DNA of 46,317 nucleotides from Pedobacter westerhofensis (GTDB taxonomy: Bacteria; Bacteroidota; Bacteroidia; Sphingobacteriales; Sphingobacteriaceae). The stretch spans positions 1 to 46,317 of the forward strand of contig NZ_FXTN01000018.1 of assembly GCF_900182595.1 (NCBI RefSeq), written 5' to 3'. The notes beneath the pieces are model-generated. The model searched no databases, was not told the DNA's origin, and saw only the letters and a list, made by a program, of their open reading frames with translations. The position numbers and the translations under genes were made by a program. Below are positions 23,726-32,035 of this stretch, piece after piece; the stretch's first letter is position 1, and each line of letters begins with the position of its first letter.

Positions 23726-24451
23726 ATGAAAAAAACATTACTATTCATCATTCCCGTGGCCTTGCTATTTTTGATTGCGTCCTGTGAAAAAGAGAACTAC
23801 ACCATCAAGGGAACGGCAAATATCACTGTAATCAATGCTGCTTTGAACGCTGGGTCCATTAAAGTGAATGCTGGCGCCGGAAATGGATTTGCTTATGCAA
23901 AAGCCTCTGACGTTGCCTTTGGCGGCAACGCAATTTACGGTGCCTTTACCGGCAGCACGCCCATAACAGTAGTGAGTTCGACAGACACAACAAAGGTGCT
24001 ATTTAGCAGGACTGTTGATCTGCAACCGATCAGCACTTTATACATTGCAGGTCTTTCCCCGACCATTGATACAGTGTTTAGAGTTGAAAAATCGATTCCG
24101 GTGATTAACAACGCGGTACTGAAACCAGATAGCTCTGTTTATATCCGGTTTGTAAATTTGTCTCCAAATAGTACACCTTTAAATATTAACGTGAGGTTGG
24201 CTACAACAAATGAGGTTACAGGCCTGGCCTATAAAGGGATCTCAGAATTAAAAAAATATGCAGCAAAAACCTCCTCGACGACTTACACTTTTGAGATTAG
24301 GGACGCAGCAACAAACGTAGTGCAATCTACGCTCAATTTTAATGCAACCAACAACCGTTATAAAACAATAACCATTGTTATACGAGGATTAATGGTGACT
24401 GGTACCGGCACTACGGCATTTGGGACCTTCCAGGTGAACCATGTCGGATAA
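23726..24451 (+). CDS. DUF4397-type lipoprotein
   Basis: The protein has about 241 residues from the ATG at 23726; a GTG ten codons upstream is open but the ATG places the lipoprotein signal MKKTLLFIIPVALLFLIASC at the N-terminus, with Cys followed by EKENY. The body consists of beta-sandwich segments, including ITVINAALNAGSIKVNAG and VYIRFVNLSPNSTPLNINV, as in DUF4397 proteins. It is expected at the cell surface or periplasmic face of a membrane. The function of the domain is not known. It is convergent with the transporter gene. Confidence 0.8.
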   Translation: MKKTLLFIIPVALLFLIASCEKENYTIKGTANITVINAALNAGSIKVNAGAGNGFAYAKASDVAFGGNAIYGAFTGSTPITVVSSTDTTKVLFSRTVDLQPISTLYIAGLSPTIDTVFRVEKSIPVINNAVLKPDSSVYIRFVNLSPNSTPLNINVRLATTNEVTGLAYKGISELKKYAAKTSSTTYTFEIRDAATNVVQSTLNFNATNNRYKTITIVIRGLMVTGTGTTAFGTFQVNHVG

Positions 24452-24489
24452 GCAAAATATTTCATAAAAAACAAGCACCTGCCCAGGAA

Positions 24490-24532
24490 GAAAAAAGGGA
24501 TTGTTGGTTTACCGGCAGTTCCTTTTTTTATG
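24490..24532. terminator. Probable bidirectional terminator
   Basis: An A6GG arm near 24490 and a CCT6 arm near 24525 can form a stem around an imperfect GC-containing loop between convergent genes. The right arm touches the 3' end of the transporter gene (24528). Confidence 0.5.
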
Positions 24533-25817
24533 TTTGCTTCCATCCGAAGAAAATCACAGGTATGAAGCAAAGTAAAGGGACCAGGTATGCTGTTTGGATA
24601 CTCCCGGTAGCATCAGACAAATATCCCAGCAATGGTGGAAACACTGCACCGCCGATGATCGCCATAACCATGTACGATGAACCCATTGGAGTATTTCTTC
24701 CCAAATTCCTGATTGATAAAGAAAAGATTGTTGGGTACATGATTGACATAAAGAATTCGACCCCGATAAATGCAAATAAAGCATCTTTCCCTCCTACTGA
24801 TACGATGTATAGCATCAACAGTATATTCACTGATCCATACATCAAAAGAAGTTTTGCGGGCTTGATATATCTCATAATAAATGAGCCAAAGTAACGGCCT
24901 AACATAAAGCCAAGAAGCAGTAAACCCAGATAGTTGGTTGCTTCATATTCATTCAGACCAGCTACGGAAGTAGCATAAAGAATAAAAAAACTGGACACAC
25001 AAACCTGGGCCCCCACATAAAAGAATTGCGTAATGATCCCGGAAATCAGTCGTGGATGCAAACTGATCCTGATCTTTTCGTCAATTATCTCTACAGGGGC
25101 CTCAGGATTTTGTGCATTTTTCTGAACGCCGGTATCGTCCTGAACAAATCTGGTCAGTAAAAACAGAACCGCTACAATCACCAGTACCAGCCCGATCAGC
25201 AGATAAGGAAGCTTTACTTTATGAAAGAGCATGGTATAATAGTTATCAATAGCAACAGGCGAAAGCAGGTCAAGATCAGACTGTGATTTCATATTCTTCC
25301 CGATGATCAGCTTACTGATAAACATGGAAGAAATAAAAGCGCCAAGCCCATTAAAAGCTTGGGCAAAATTAAGCCTTTGAGCAGCCGAAGCAGGATCGCC
25401 CAATATCGTCATGAAAGGATTGGCCGAGGTTTCGAGAAAAGTCATTCCTGCTGCGATGATAAACAGTGCAAAAAGAAAAAACGCAAATGATCTCGATTCG
25501 GCTGCCGGATAGAAAAGAAAAGCGCCCGTTGCAGCCAGAAGCAATCCTGTTATGATGGCTCTTTTATAACCAAAACGCTTCATAAATATTCCTGCAGGTA
25601 TAGCGATGACGAAATATGCAATCCAATAAGCAGAATCTATCAGGGATGATTGAAATACGCTTAAATGGCAGGCCTTTTTAAGGTGTGGTATCAAGATCGG
25701 CAGCAGATTGGCCGTGATCGACCACAAGAAGAATAGACTGATCACCAGAGAGGTTCCGGAAAGAAATGCGCTGGTTGTCGCGGGCGGGGAGATCTGGCCT
25801 GAACTTACTTTTTCCAT
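24528..25817 (-). CDS. MFS sugar transporter, FucP-like
   Basis: This 429-aa protein has about 12 hydrophobic segments. The N-terminal part has FLWSITANLLPILIPHLKKAC, then FQSSLIDSAYWIAYFVIAIPAGIFMKRFGYKRAIITGLLL with the MFS loop 2-3 motif, and ETSANPFMTILGD, a signature of the fucose:H+ symporter group. It sits at the inner membrane and would import a hexose or deoxyhexose. It is the last gene of the minus-strand sugar-acid operon, starting 32 nt after the UxaA-type gene. Confidence 0.9.
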   Translation of the reverse strand: MEKVSSGQISPPATTSAFLSGTSLVISLFFLWSITANLLPILIPHLKKACHLSVFQSSLIDSAYWIAYFVIAIPAGIFMKRFGYKRAIITGLLLAATGAFLFYPAAESRSFAFFLFALFIIAAGMTFLETSANPFMTILGDPASAAQRLNFAQAFNGLGAFISSMFISKLIIGKNMKSQSDLDLLSPVAIDNYYTMLFHKVKLPYLLIGLVLVIVAVLFLLTRFVQDDTGVQKNAQNPEAPVEIIDEKIRISLHPRLISGIITQFFYVGAQVCVSSFFILYATSVAGLNEYEATNYLGLLLLGFMLGRYFGSFIMRYIKPAKLLLMYGSVNILLMLYIVSVGGKDALFAFIGVEFFMSIMYPTIFSLSIRNLGRNTPMGSSYMVMAIIGGAVFPPLLGYLSDATGSIQTAYLVPLLCFIPVIFFGWKQT

Positions 25818-25848
25818 GAATTTTTATGAATTAATTTTGATATTGTTT

Positions 25849-27051
25849 TTATACTGGCAAACAGCCTGGCCCAAGCGGTGTAAATGTTTTATAGCTGAGC
25901 ATAAACTCTTGGTGTCCCAATCCCTCAGAGCAGGTTGGTATCCCGGAAGCAACAGCAAGAATTCCTTCAAAAATTTTCTCGCCTGTATCCCTGAGGGTGG
26001 TCTCTCCTGTTAGTATACCGCCTGCATTGATATCCATATCTTCTTCCATTCGCCTATATGTTTGCGGATTAGCACAGATCTTAATCACCGGGGAAATCGC
26101 AGAACCAACAACTGACCCCCTACCCGTAGTAAAAAGTATAATATGGCATCCGCTGGAAATCATCTCAACGATTTCGACAGTGTCATTGATATTTGGAAAG
26201 CCAAATTTCGGCTCCCCATCAGGAACTACATCCATCAGATATAAACCAGGTTGCACGGGTCGGTCACCAGGTTTAATTAATCCGCTGATTTGGCAATCCC
26301 CGCTTTTACAATAGGCGCCCATTGATTTTTCTTCAATCGTAGTTAAACCTCCATCGGCATTGCCGGGCGCAAAACTGCCATGGCCCATTGCAGAATAATA
26401 TCTGGCAGCTTTTTCTACAGACTTTTTTAATTCTATTGCAAGCTGAGGGTTAACCGCCCGGCTGCTCATCACCTCTTCAAGCCCAATCATTTCACCTGTT
26501 TCTTCAAAAATTGCAATCCCTTTGTTGGCAACCAGCTTATTGAATGCCAGCCCTACAGCTGGATTTGCAGTAATGCCACTTGTGGCATCACTGCCTCCGC
26601 ATACTGTACCTACAACGAGGTCATTGACTGTCATTGGCACCATCATTGTATTTCCAATGATTCCCGAACACCAGTCTACCCAGCGGACACCGTCATTAAT
26701 GGCCTTGCGTGTTCCGCCTGCCTCCTGAATAACAATTGAATTTACAGGCCGCCCTGACTGCCTGATATTTTCTTCCAGCTTTTTACGGTCAAAGCTTTCA
26801 CATCCCAATGAAATCAGAAGCACAGCACCTACATTTGGATGGGTGCATAATGAATTCATTACCCTGTCTGCATATGCATTGGGATAACATCCGGCAAATC
26901 CAATCAACTGCACAGGATGTTCTTTGAACCTTGAAGTGATCTCACGGGCTACATGGTGTGCGCACTCTACAAGGTAGACCACGGTGATATAATTTCGAAT
27001 ACCTTTACGACCATCTTTTCTGAGATAGCCCTGCCATTGCATGTGCGACAT
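25849..27051 (-). CDS. UxaA-family sugar-acid dehydratase, large subunit
   Basis: This 400-aa protein has the altronate/galactarate dehydratase catalytic region: YLRKDGRKGIRNYITVVYLVECAHHVA, GCYPNAYADRVM, LISLGCESFDRKKLEE, VCGGSDATSGITANPAVG, EEKSMGAYCKSGDCQISG, FTTGRGSVVGSAISPVIKICANP and EDMDINAGGILTGE. Conserved Cys and His residues bind iron. In classical UxaA the SAF domain is fused; here it is a separate gene directly upstream. The reaction would dehydrate an aldonate to a 2-keto-3-deoxy acid. The precise sugar acid is unknown. Confidence 0.9.
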   Translation of the reverse strand: MSHMQWQGYLRKDGRKGIRNYITVVYLVECAHHVAREITSRFKEHPVQLIGFAGCYPNAYADRVMNSLCTHPNVGAVLLISLGCESFDRKKLEENIRQSGRPVNSIVIQEAGGTRKAINDGVRWVDWCSGIIGNTMMVPMTVNDLVVGTVCGGSDATSGITANPAVGLAFNKLVANKGIAIFEETGEMIGLEEVMSSRAVNPQLAIELKKSVEKAARYYSAMGHGSFAPGNADGGLTTIEEKSMGAYCKSGDCQISGLIKPGDRPVQPGLYLMDVVPDGEPKFGFPNINDTVEIVEMISSGCHIILFTTGRGSVVGSAISPVIKICANPQTYRRMEEDMDINAGGILTGETTLRDTGEKIFEGILAVASGIPTCSEGLGHQEFMLSYKTFTPLGPGCLPV

Positions 27052-27073
27052 GTTTCTGAATTTGGACGGTTAA

Positions 27074-27100
27074 AACCAGGTCTCGCTACAAGACCTGGTT
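27074..27100 (-). promoter_or_regulatory. Intercistronic hairpin spanning a stop codon
   Basis: AACCAGGTCT (27074-27083) pairs perfectly with AGACCTGGTT (27091-27100); the stop codon of the SAF-domain gene (27086-27088) lies in the loop. No T-run follows in the direction of transcription, so termination is not obvious. It may set RNA processing or relative expression between the two subunits. Confidence 0.7.
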
Positions 27101-27424
27101 GATTGATTGGTTGGTTAGGCTGGGGTTGGCATCCCCAGGGTACTGTTTTTCATAGGTATAAGTAGGAATATAATCACTTTTCATGTTATGCAGGTGCACG
27201 TGCCCGCCCATCTGAATATCTTCAGTTGCCGAGCCAATTGGAACACCGTATTTGATGATTTTTCCACCGGATTCAATAAATTGAGCAGCAACCTTATGAC
27301 CAATTCCGACAGGCTTATCAAAATAATATTCAGTCCTGCGGATATGCAGGTGTTCCCCTGCCTGGATGTCCGCCGTGACAATCATAACGTTATCCAGTGA
27401 ATGTATTTTGATCAGTTTATCCAT
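27086..27424 (-). CDS. SAF-domain subunit of UxaA-type dehydratase
   Basis: This 112-aa protein corresponds to the N-terminal SAF domain of altronate dehydratase: KIHSLDNVMIVTADIQAGEHLHI, PVGIGHKVAAQFIESGGKIIKYGVPIGSATEDIQMGGHVHLHNMKSDY. The GHK, GxxIG and HVHxHN patterns are conserved. It should pair with the large subunit to form one enzyme. Its start lies 3 nt after the RraA-like stop. The C-terminal tail NQSINQVL is encoded within the intercistronic hairpin. Confidence 0.9.
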   Translation of the reverse strand: MDKLIKIHSLDNVMIVTADIQAGEHLHIRRTEYYFDKPVGIGHKVAAQFIESGGKIIKYGVPIGSATEDIQMGGHVHLHNMKSDYIPTYTYEKQYPGDANPSLTNQSINQVL

Positions 27425-27427
27425 CTA

Positions 27428-28096
27428 TCAGAATTTCTTAAATTTCAGATAAGCATCTACCGGATCCGTTCCGGATAATATTGCTTTGCGCACCAGATTT
27501 TCGGTTCGCATAATCTCTTCTGTTTTTGTAACCACTTCCTCAGCTTTTGCTTTGGGAATAATAATAATTCCGTCGCGGTCCGCCAGAACAAAATCCCCTG
27601 TTCGTATATAAACACCACCGATCATGATACTTGCTCCCATTTCAGTTGCAGACCAGGTAGCAACAACATCACGAGGTGTAAAATAGGTACAGAATACAGG
27701 AAAGCCAATGCTTTCGATGAAAGAACTGTCTCTGCAGCCTCCATCAACAATATATCCTTTAATCCCTTTATAGGTAAGAGTTTCAGCAGATAATTCGCCC
27801 ATATGAGCCAAGGTATCATCATTGGGCTGGCAGATCAATACATGTCCTGCAGGTGCAACAGACAACATTTCGCACCACTTCAGCAACGAGGTATCTTTAT
27901 CAAGACTCTGATCAATTGCCCCCGTTACAGTAAAGACAGGCCCTGCAATTTTATGTTGCAGGTTCATTGGCCTGATGTGATTGGGCAATAACTGGTCTGG
28001 ATATCCCATATTCCTCATCACGTCATAAACCGCACCGGTATAACACAGCTCAAGCCTGCCTGTTAATATATCCTCTGACTTTGTGATATGAAGCAT
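27428..28096 (-). CDS. RraA-like family protein (possible aldolase)
   Basis: This 222-aa protein has the RraA/HMG-aldolase fold signatures: DQSLDKDTSLLKWCEMLSVAPAGHVLIC, GELSAETLTYKGIKGYIVDGGCRDSS, VFCTYFTPRD, GGVYIRTGDFVLADRDGIIIIP. The G-x20-R-D pattern fits the divalent-metal aldolases that split 4-hydroxy-2-oxo acids to pyruvate, rather than the RNase E regulator. It is the first gene of the operon, suggesting cleavage of the keto-acid formed by the dehydratase. Substrate inferred only. Confidence 0.85.
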   Translation of the reverse strand: MLHITKSEDILTGRLELCYTGAVYDVMRNMGYPDQLLPNHIRPMNLQHKIAGPVFTVTGAIDQSLDKDTSLLKWCEMLSVAPAGHVLICQPNDDTLAHMGELSAETLTYKGIKGYIVDGGCRDSSFIESIGFPVFCTYFTPRDVVATWSATEMGASIMIGGVYIRTGDFVLADRDGIIIIPKAKAEEVVTKTEEIMRTENLVRKAILSGTDPVDAYLKFKKF

Positions 28097-28237
28097 AATT
28101 GAACTATTGATAATATTTGGTTAAGTAATATTAAAAGTAAATATCGCGCTCAAAAAAAGTATTGACAATGGAAATGCTTATCAATTACATGTATTATTTT
28201 ACGATTCTTTAAAAATTTCAACAACAAATGCCTACTC
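28097..28237. promoter_or_regulatory. Divergent promoter region of the sugar-acid operon and its AraC regulator
   Basis: These 141 nt separate the RraA-like operon from the divergent AraC gene. This layout usually places the operator here. I see no long inverted repeat that I could call a site with confidence. Confidence 0.45.
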
Positions 28238-29137
28238 ATGAGCTACGGGAAAAATGATATTGATCCAGAACATTACTGGAAGGGAGAAGGACGAAAACTA
28301 TTAGTGATACCACCGAAAGTAATCCGCCAGACAGCAGCTGCTAACCCATTACTGACTAATCTGTATATTAAAGAGTTGGGCCATTATCCAGCGGCTGATA
28401 AACATTATACAAACCGAAAAAATGGCTGCCCGGAAATGGTTGTTATGCTATGCACCAAAGGGCGGGGCAGCTTTACCGTAAGCTCTGAAAAACATACCAT
28501 TTTGCCCGGTCAATATTTTATATTGTTCCCGGATGAACCGCATGAGTATGAGGCAGACATTATAGATCCCTGGAGTATCTATTGGTTCAAAATTGGAGGA
28601 GCTTTTATATCTGGTTTTTGCAAGAAAGCCATAATAAATAACTATAATAGACCGGTATATGCCAAAGAACTGGTAGAGATACGAAGGTTATTTGAGGATC
28701 TGATTACAATGCTCGAAAACGGTTACAGCATAGACAGGATATTGTACGCCAACATGACTGTCCAACGCATCTTAGCCATACTGCTTTATAGTTCTGAGGA
28801 AACATCTAAAGAAACTAAAAAGCTGTCTAACAATGTGATTAAGCTGTTGAGGGATAATATTGCAGAAAAGTTTGCACTGGCTGAGCTGGCTGATCAGTTC
28901 TCCTATTCTACATCTCAGTTTTCAAATATTTTTAAGAAGGAAACGGGATACTCTCCAATCGACTACTTCATACAGTTGAAGATCCAGGAGGCTTGCAGAT
29001 TACTTCATCATACCGATTTGAGAATTTATGAAGTGGCACTGCAGGTTGGATACACTGACCCCTATCACTTCTCAAAAACATTCAAAATCATAATGGATAT
29101 TTCTCCCGAGCAGTATAGAATCATTTTCAAAAAATAA
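28238..29137 (+). CDS. AraC-family transcriptional regulator
   Basis: This 299-aa protein has an N-terminal cupin-like sensing domain (about 60-130; GRGSFTVSSEKHTILPGQYFILFPDEPHEYEAD) and two C-terminal helix-turn-helix units (about 205-297; FALAELADQFSYSTSQFSNIFKKETGYSP and IYEVALQVGYTDPYHFSKTFKII), typical of sugar-responsive AraC/RhaS-type activators. It diverges from the RraA/UxaA/FucP operon and probably activates it when the sugar or sugar acid is present. Confidence 0.92.
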   Translation: MSYGKNDIDPEHYWKGEGRKLLVIPPKVIRQTAAANPLLTNLYIKELGHYPAADKHYTNRKNGCPEMVVMLCTKGRGSFTVSSEKHTILPGQYFILFPDEPHEYEADIIDPWSIYWFKIGGAFISGFCKKAIINNYNRPVYAKELVEIRRLFEDLITMLENGYSIDRILYANMTVQRILAILLYSSEETSKETKKLSNNVIKLLRDNIAEKFALAELADQFSYSTSQFSNIFKKETGYSPIDYFIQLKIQEACRLLHHTDLRIYEVALQVGYTDPYHFSKTFKIIMDISPEQYRIIFKK

Positions 29138-29170
29138 GAATATAATACATTACTGAAGGAATAACCAACA

Positions 29171-29374
29171 TTATTCAATTTCACTTATCCGACTGATAAT
29201 AGACGCATAGAGCCGTTCCTTTATCTCTTTGACTTTTGCTTCCTGAAAGAAATCCAGAATATTATCCCCATATCTGAAACTGTCGTAATAATCCTCGACA
29301 ATAAACTCTTGCCAGGAAGTTGCTGTATATGCAAGGTAGGCATCTACAGCTTCTGAAAATTCTAATTTTTCCAT
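29171..29374 (-). CDS. FecR-N-like mini-protein 1
   Basis: This 67-aa acidic protein begins MEKLEFSEAVDAYLAYTATSWQ. It has EF, V-D-A-Y-L, VEDYY and a C-terminal I-x-x-R-L helix in the same spacing as the N-terminal cytoplasmic segment of the FecR protein encoded at 30808-31977 and as two sister proteins (29600-29803, 32036-32245). No signal peptide or membrane segment. The upstream TAGGAGAT box is at 29431-29438. It may bind the sigma factor as a soluble anti-sigma domain; this is inferred from the similarity only. Confidence 0.75.
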   Translation of the reverse strand: MEKLEFSEAVDAYLAYTATSWQEFIVEDYYDSFRYGDNILDFFQEAKVKEIKERLYASIISRISEIE

Positions 29375-29430
29375 AGGTTGGTTTGTTTAGATAAATAGCC
29401 TTTTATACATATGTATGTAATGAAAGACAA

Positions 29431-29438
29431 ATCTCCTA
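29431..29438 (-). promoter_or_regulatory. TAGGAGAT box upstream of mini-protein 1
   Basis: The octamer occurs 64 nt before the ATG and is preceded by a T-rich stretch. The same octamer precedes the two sister genes at 45-46 nt. It may be a promoter element or a regulator site. Confidence 0.45.
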
Positions 29439-29546
29439 CACCAATTAGGAATAATTTTTTCAGTTCGCAAATATTTTAACTCAAGAAAACGCCATTTCCT
29501 TGACCAAAGACTTTATTATCGGGATGAATACGCTAGCACTCTACAC

Positions 29547-29588
29547 AAAAAAAATTCCTGCTCACAATCATTTTATGCAAGCAGGAAT
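29547..29588 (-). terminator. Intrinsic terminator of mini-protein 2
   Basis: On the minus strand ATTCCTGCT (29580-29588) pairs with AGCAGGAAT (29554-29562) across a 17-nt loop and is followed by a run of eight T (29547-29554). It lies 12 nt after the stop of the 29600-29803 gene. Confidence 0.85.
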
Positions 29589-29599
29589 ACTTTGTAGAA

Positions 29600-29803
29600 T
29601 TACTTATACTTATCCCACATCTTCGCGACCAGCTGAAATACCCTGTCGCCGATCCCTTTTTCAACTGCATCATTATACATCTCCTCGATGTCATAATTAT
29701 GCCTGCAGGTATAGCAATAGTCTTCTATCACAAATTCTTGCAATGGGTTTGCTGTATCTGCCAAATATGCATCCACAGCATCTGAAAATTCTGTCTTTTT
29801 CAT
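29600..29803 (-). CDS. FecR-N-like mini-protein 2
   Basis: This 67-aa protein begins MKKTEFSDAVDAYLADTANP and has LQEFVIEDYC and a C-terminal G-I-x-D-R-V helix. It is the most diverged of the three sisters: it contains two Cys (YCYTC) and loses the R-I ending. It lies 226 nt downstream of the sigma-factor gene on the same strand and has its own TAGGAGAT box and terminator, so it is probably expressed separately. A 209-aa frame on the other strand overlaps it but lacks any protein-like features. Confidence 0.72.
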   Translation of the reverse strand: MKKTEFSDAVDAYLADTANPLQEFVIEDYCYTCRHNYDIEEMYNDAVEKGIGDRVFQLVAKMWDKYK

Positions 29804-29840
29804 ATAAGATGTTTCATTATAAGTCGTATGTTTTGATACA

Positions 29841-29848
29841 ATCTCCTA
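29841..29848 (-). promoter_or_regulatory. TAGGAGAT box upstream of mini-protein 2
   Basis: The octamer lies 45 nt before the ATG. The preceding sequence, TTTTGCA, is close to TTTACA in copy 3, extending the match to about CATAGGAGAT. Confidence 0.5.
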
Positions 29849-30029
29849 TGCAAAATAGAAATTATTTTTATCCATTCCTATCCCACAATTTAGTAAAAGT
29901 AGTGAGACACATTCAATTCCGATTCAAAAACCTCAAAAAAGACATATATAAATGGTTTTACCAAGTGATTAAAAATATTTTAATTTTATCAGTAAAAACA
30001 TGTCTAAATATTTTTTTCGAAACCGCATT

Positions 30030-30617
30030 TTATTTCAGCGGGCAGAAACTGAGAATAATCATTGCTTTGCTCAGGAAATCCCGTAAACTCGAAAAAGAAG
30101 TCAGCAACTGGTTCTGCACAGTTTTCTGAGAAATCCCCAGAACTTCGCTGATCTCGCGGGTAGATTTTTCATCTACATATTTCATCTGAAAGATCGCCCT
30201 GCGCTTATCCGGCTGGAGTGCCATCCAAAACGTAATGATGCCTTTCAGTTCTTTCTCATTAAAGAGCGAATCTGCCTGCAGGCTGGACAAGATCATATGC
30301 TCTAAAGGTTCTTCAAACTCCGGTGTAGATTTCCCTTTTTTATATAACATAAATACCTGGTAACGCACTGCGGTAAGCAGATAAGGATAGATATTCTGTA
30401 TATTTCTTTTGCCCCTGGAAGTCCACAGATTTGAAAATACATCTTGGACAATCTCTTCGATCTTCTCGATGCTTTTTAAGCGCTTATAGGTGTCGTTGTA
30501 AAGCCTCTTCCAGTATCTTTCATAGATTTCATCAAAAGCTAACCTGTCACCCTCTACAAGCAGGGAAACCAGCTTTACATCTGTATAAGTACTATAGGTG
30601 GATAATTTATAAATCAT
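30030..30617 (-). CDS. ECF-type RNA polymerase sigma factor
   Basis: This 195-aa protein has the sigma-70 region 2 signature FDEIYERYWKRLYNDTYKRLKS followed by IEEIVQDVFSNLWTSR, and region 4 with ALQPDKRRAIFQMKYVDEKSTREISEVLGISQKTVQNQL (about 130-170). This is the Bacteroidota FecI-like ECF group, which is usually held by a FecR anti-sigma and released by a SusC STN domain. Here it lies downstream of its FecR gene, the reverse of the common order, with a 190-nt gap and a hairpin between. No SusC gene is adjacent, so the target transporter is unknown. Confidence 0.93.
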   Translation of the reverse strand: MIYKLSTYSTYTDVKLVSLLVEGDRLAFDEIYERYWKRLYNDTYKRLKSIEKIEEIVQDVFSNLWTSRGKRNIQNIYPYLLTAVRYQVFMLYKKGKSTPEFEEPLEHMILSSLQADSLFNEKELKGIITFWMALQPDKRRAIFQMKYVDEKSTREISEVLGISQKTVQNQLLTSFSSLRDFLSKAMIILSFCPLK

Positions 30618-30726
30618 AGTCTTTCTTGTTTAGGGAGGTAACACAGATAAGAGGAAATGATCGGTAACGGAGATTTAAGCATCTACAATCAATATAACAA
30701 GGAATGATCAATTATTTAACATACAT

Positions 30727-30761
30727 ATATGGAACAATTGACCCTGTCAACTATTCCATAT
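30727..30761. terminator. Nested hairpin between fecR-like and sigma genes
   Basis: ATATGGAA (30727-30734) pairs with TTCCATAT (30754-30761); inside it TTGAC/GTCAA forms a second helix around CCT, separated by a CAA/CTA internal loop. Seven A follow on the plus strand, which favours folding at the 3' end of the fecR-like transcript but not a canonical T-tail on the minus strand. It could be a terminator, an attenuator, or a dyad regulatory site. Confidence 0.55.
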
Positions 30762-30807
30762 AAAAAAACGAGACGTTATTTAGGTACTATCTATTGAAGA
30801 GATTCCT

Positions 30808-31977
30808 CTAGGGCATCACGTAGATAGTTCTGCCTTCTATTTTAAAATGAACCGATTCTGTCAGTTCTAATTTCTTCAGCACTTTAGAAACATTACTATA
30901 CCTGGAGAGCGTGCCGCTAAAGAACAGTTTATTCTTAGCATCCATTCCTTTGTATTGAATATCTACATCATACCATCTGGCGATTTTCCTGAGTATGCTT
31001 TCCAGTGATTCTTCATCAAACATAAAGTATCCGTTTTTCCAGGCAACAGCTTCATCGATGTCAATATTTTTGACCGTTATATCCGATGAAGGAAGCGCTG
31101 AATTGAGAACAGACTGCTGGCCCGGCCTGATGACGATTTTCGCTTTTGAGCCGAGACTGGTTACCCTTACACTGCCCTCGATCAGGCTTGTTTTGGTTGC
31201 AGGTTCGTCTGCATAGGAATTGATATCGAAATGCGTCCCAAGCACTTCTACAACCTGATGATTGCTGAGTACCCTGAAAGGTTTTGATTTGTTATGGGCA
31301 ACTTCAAAATAAGCTTCTCCGCTGAGTTCTACCTGACGATCCTTACCGTCGAAAGCTAATGGATACCTGAGAGATGAAGCGGCGTTGAGCCAGACCTTTG
31401 TGCCGTCTGCAAGCAGTAACTGGTACTGTCCGCCTTTTGGGGTTTCCACACTATTGTATGCCACCGTATTTTTTGCAGAAGCAGAAGAATTATAGATCAG
31501 GTGACCTTCCTTGCTTTTGCTGATACTGGTACCATACTGATTGGCGATGCTGCCTGTACGGGCGTCATTGAGGGAGATCTTTTGCCCATCAGACAAGGTC
31601 AGAATAGCGTTATTCCCGCCCGGGGCCACATCGGCTACCATCTTCTGTTGACTAAACTGTTTTAACTGTGGCTGCCGGGAATGATAAAAATAGATCCCTA
31701 TCGTAGCTGCCAGCAATATACTGGCTGCTACAGAAAGGTATTTCCAGGGTACAACGGAGTGAAATTTATCTTCCTGGTCAATTCTTGTGTCGATTGCAGA
31801 TTTGAGGCGGTCGTGGATAACCCTGACCTCCAGCTTATCAATGCTGTCCAAAATATCTGGTTCAGATGAAAACAGGTCAAAATACTGTTCTACCGTAGCA
31901 GCCTGTTTAGCAGTTGCATTTCCGTCCAGATAAAGTTCAACAAGTCGTAAAAATTCTTTTTGATTGGGTGTGTTCAT
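30808..31977 (-). CDS. FecR-family anti-sigma factor
   Basis: This 389-aa protein has an N-terminal cytoplasmic segment (about 1-75, EFLRLVELYLDGNATAKQ), a single transmembrane helix (about 80-97, LSVAASILLAATIGIYFY), a periplasmic FecR domain (about 170-265, VETPKGGQYQLLLADGTKVWLNAASSLRYP) and a C-terminal DUF4974 domain (about 315-389, MFDEESLESILRKIARWYDVDI). It would hold the ECF sigma factor at the membrane until an STN-bearing transporter signals. The first 66 residues align without gaps to the mini-protein encoded 58 nt upstream. Confidence 0.94.
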   Translation of the reverse strand: MNTPNQKEFLRLVELYLDGNATAKQAATVEQYFDLFSSEPDILDSIDKLEVRVIHDRLKSAIDTRIDQEDKFHSVVPWKYLSVAASILLAATIGIYFYHSRQPQLKQFSQQKMVADVAPGGNNAILTLSDGQKISLNDARTGSIANQYGTSISKSKEGHLIYNSSASAKNTVAYNSVETPKGGQYQLLLADGTKVWLNAASSLRYPLAFDGKDRQVELSGEAYFEVAHNKSKPFRVLSNHQVVEVLGTHFDINSYADEPATKTSLIEGSVRVTSLGSKAKIVIRPGQQSVLNSALPSSDITVKNIDIDEAVAWKNGYFMFDEESLESILRKIARWYDVDIQYKGMDAKNKLFFSGTLSRYSNVSKVLKKLELTESVHFKIEGRTIYVMP

Positions 31978-32035
31978 AGCCTATATCCATACAGTATATG
32001 TATTGATCACAATGTCCCAAGCGGAAAGTATTTTT

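Noticed and set aside
29500..30129. 209-aa plus-strand open frame
   Set aside because: It runs antisense to mini-protein 2 and to the 3' end of the sigma factor, both of which have clear family similarity; the translated frame shows no recognisable motif.
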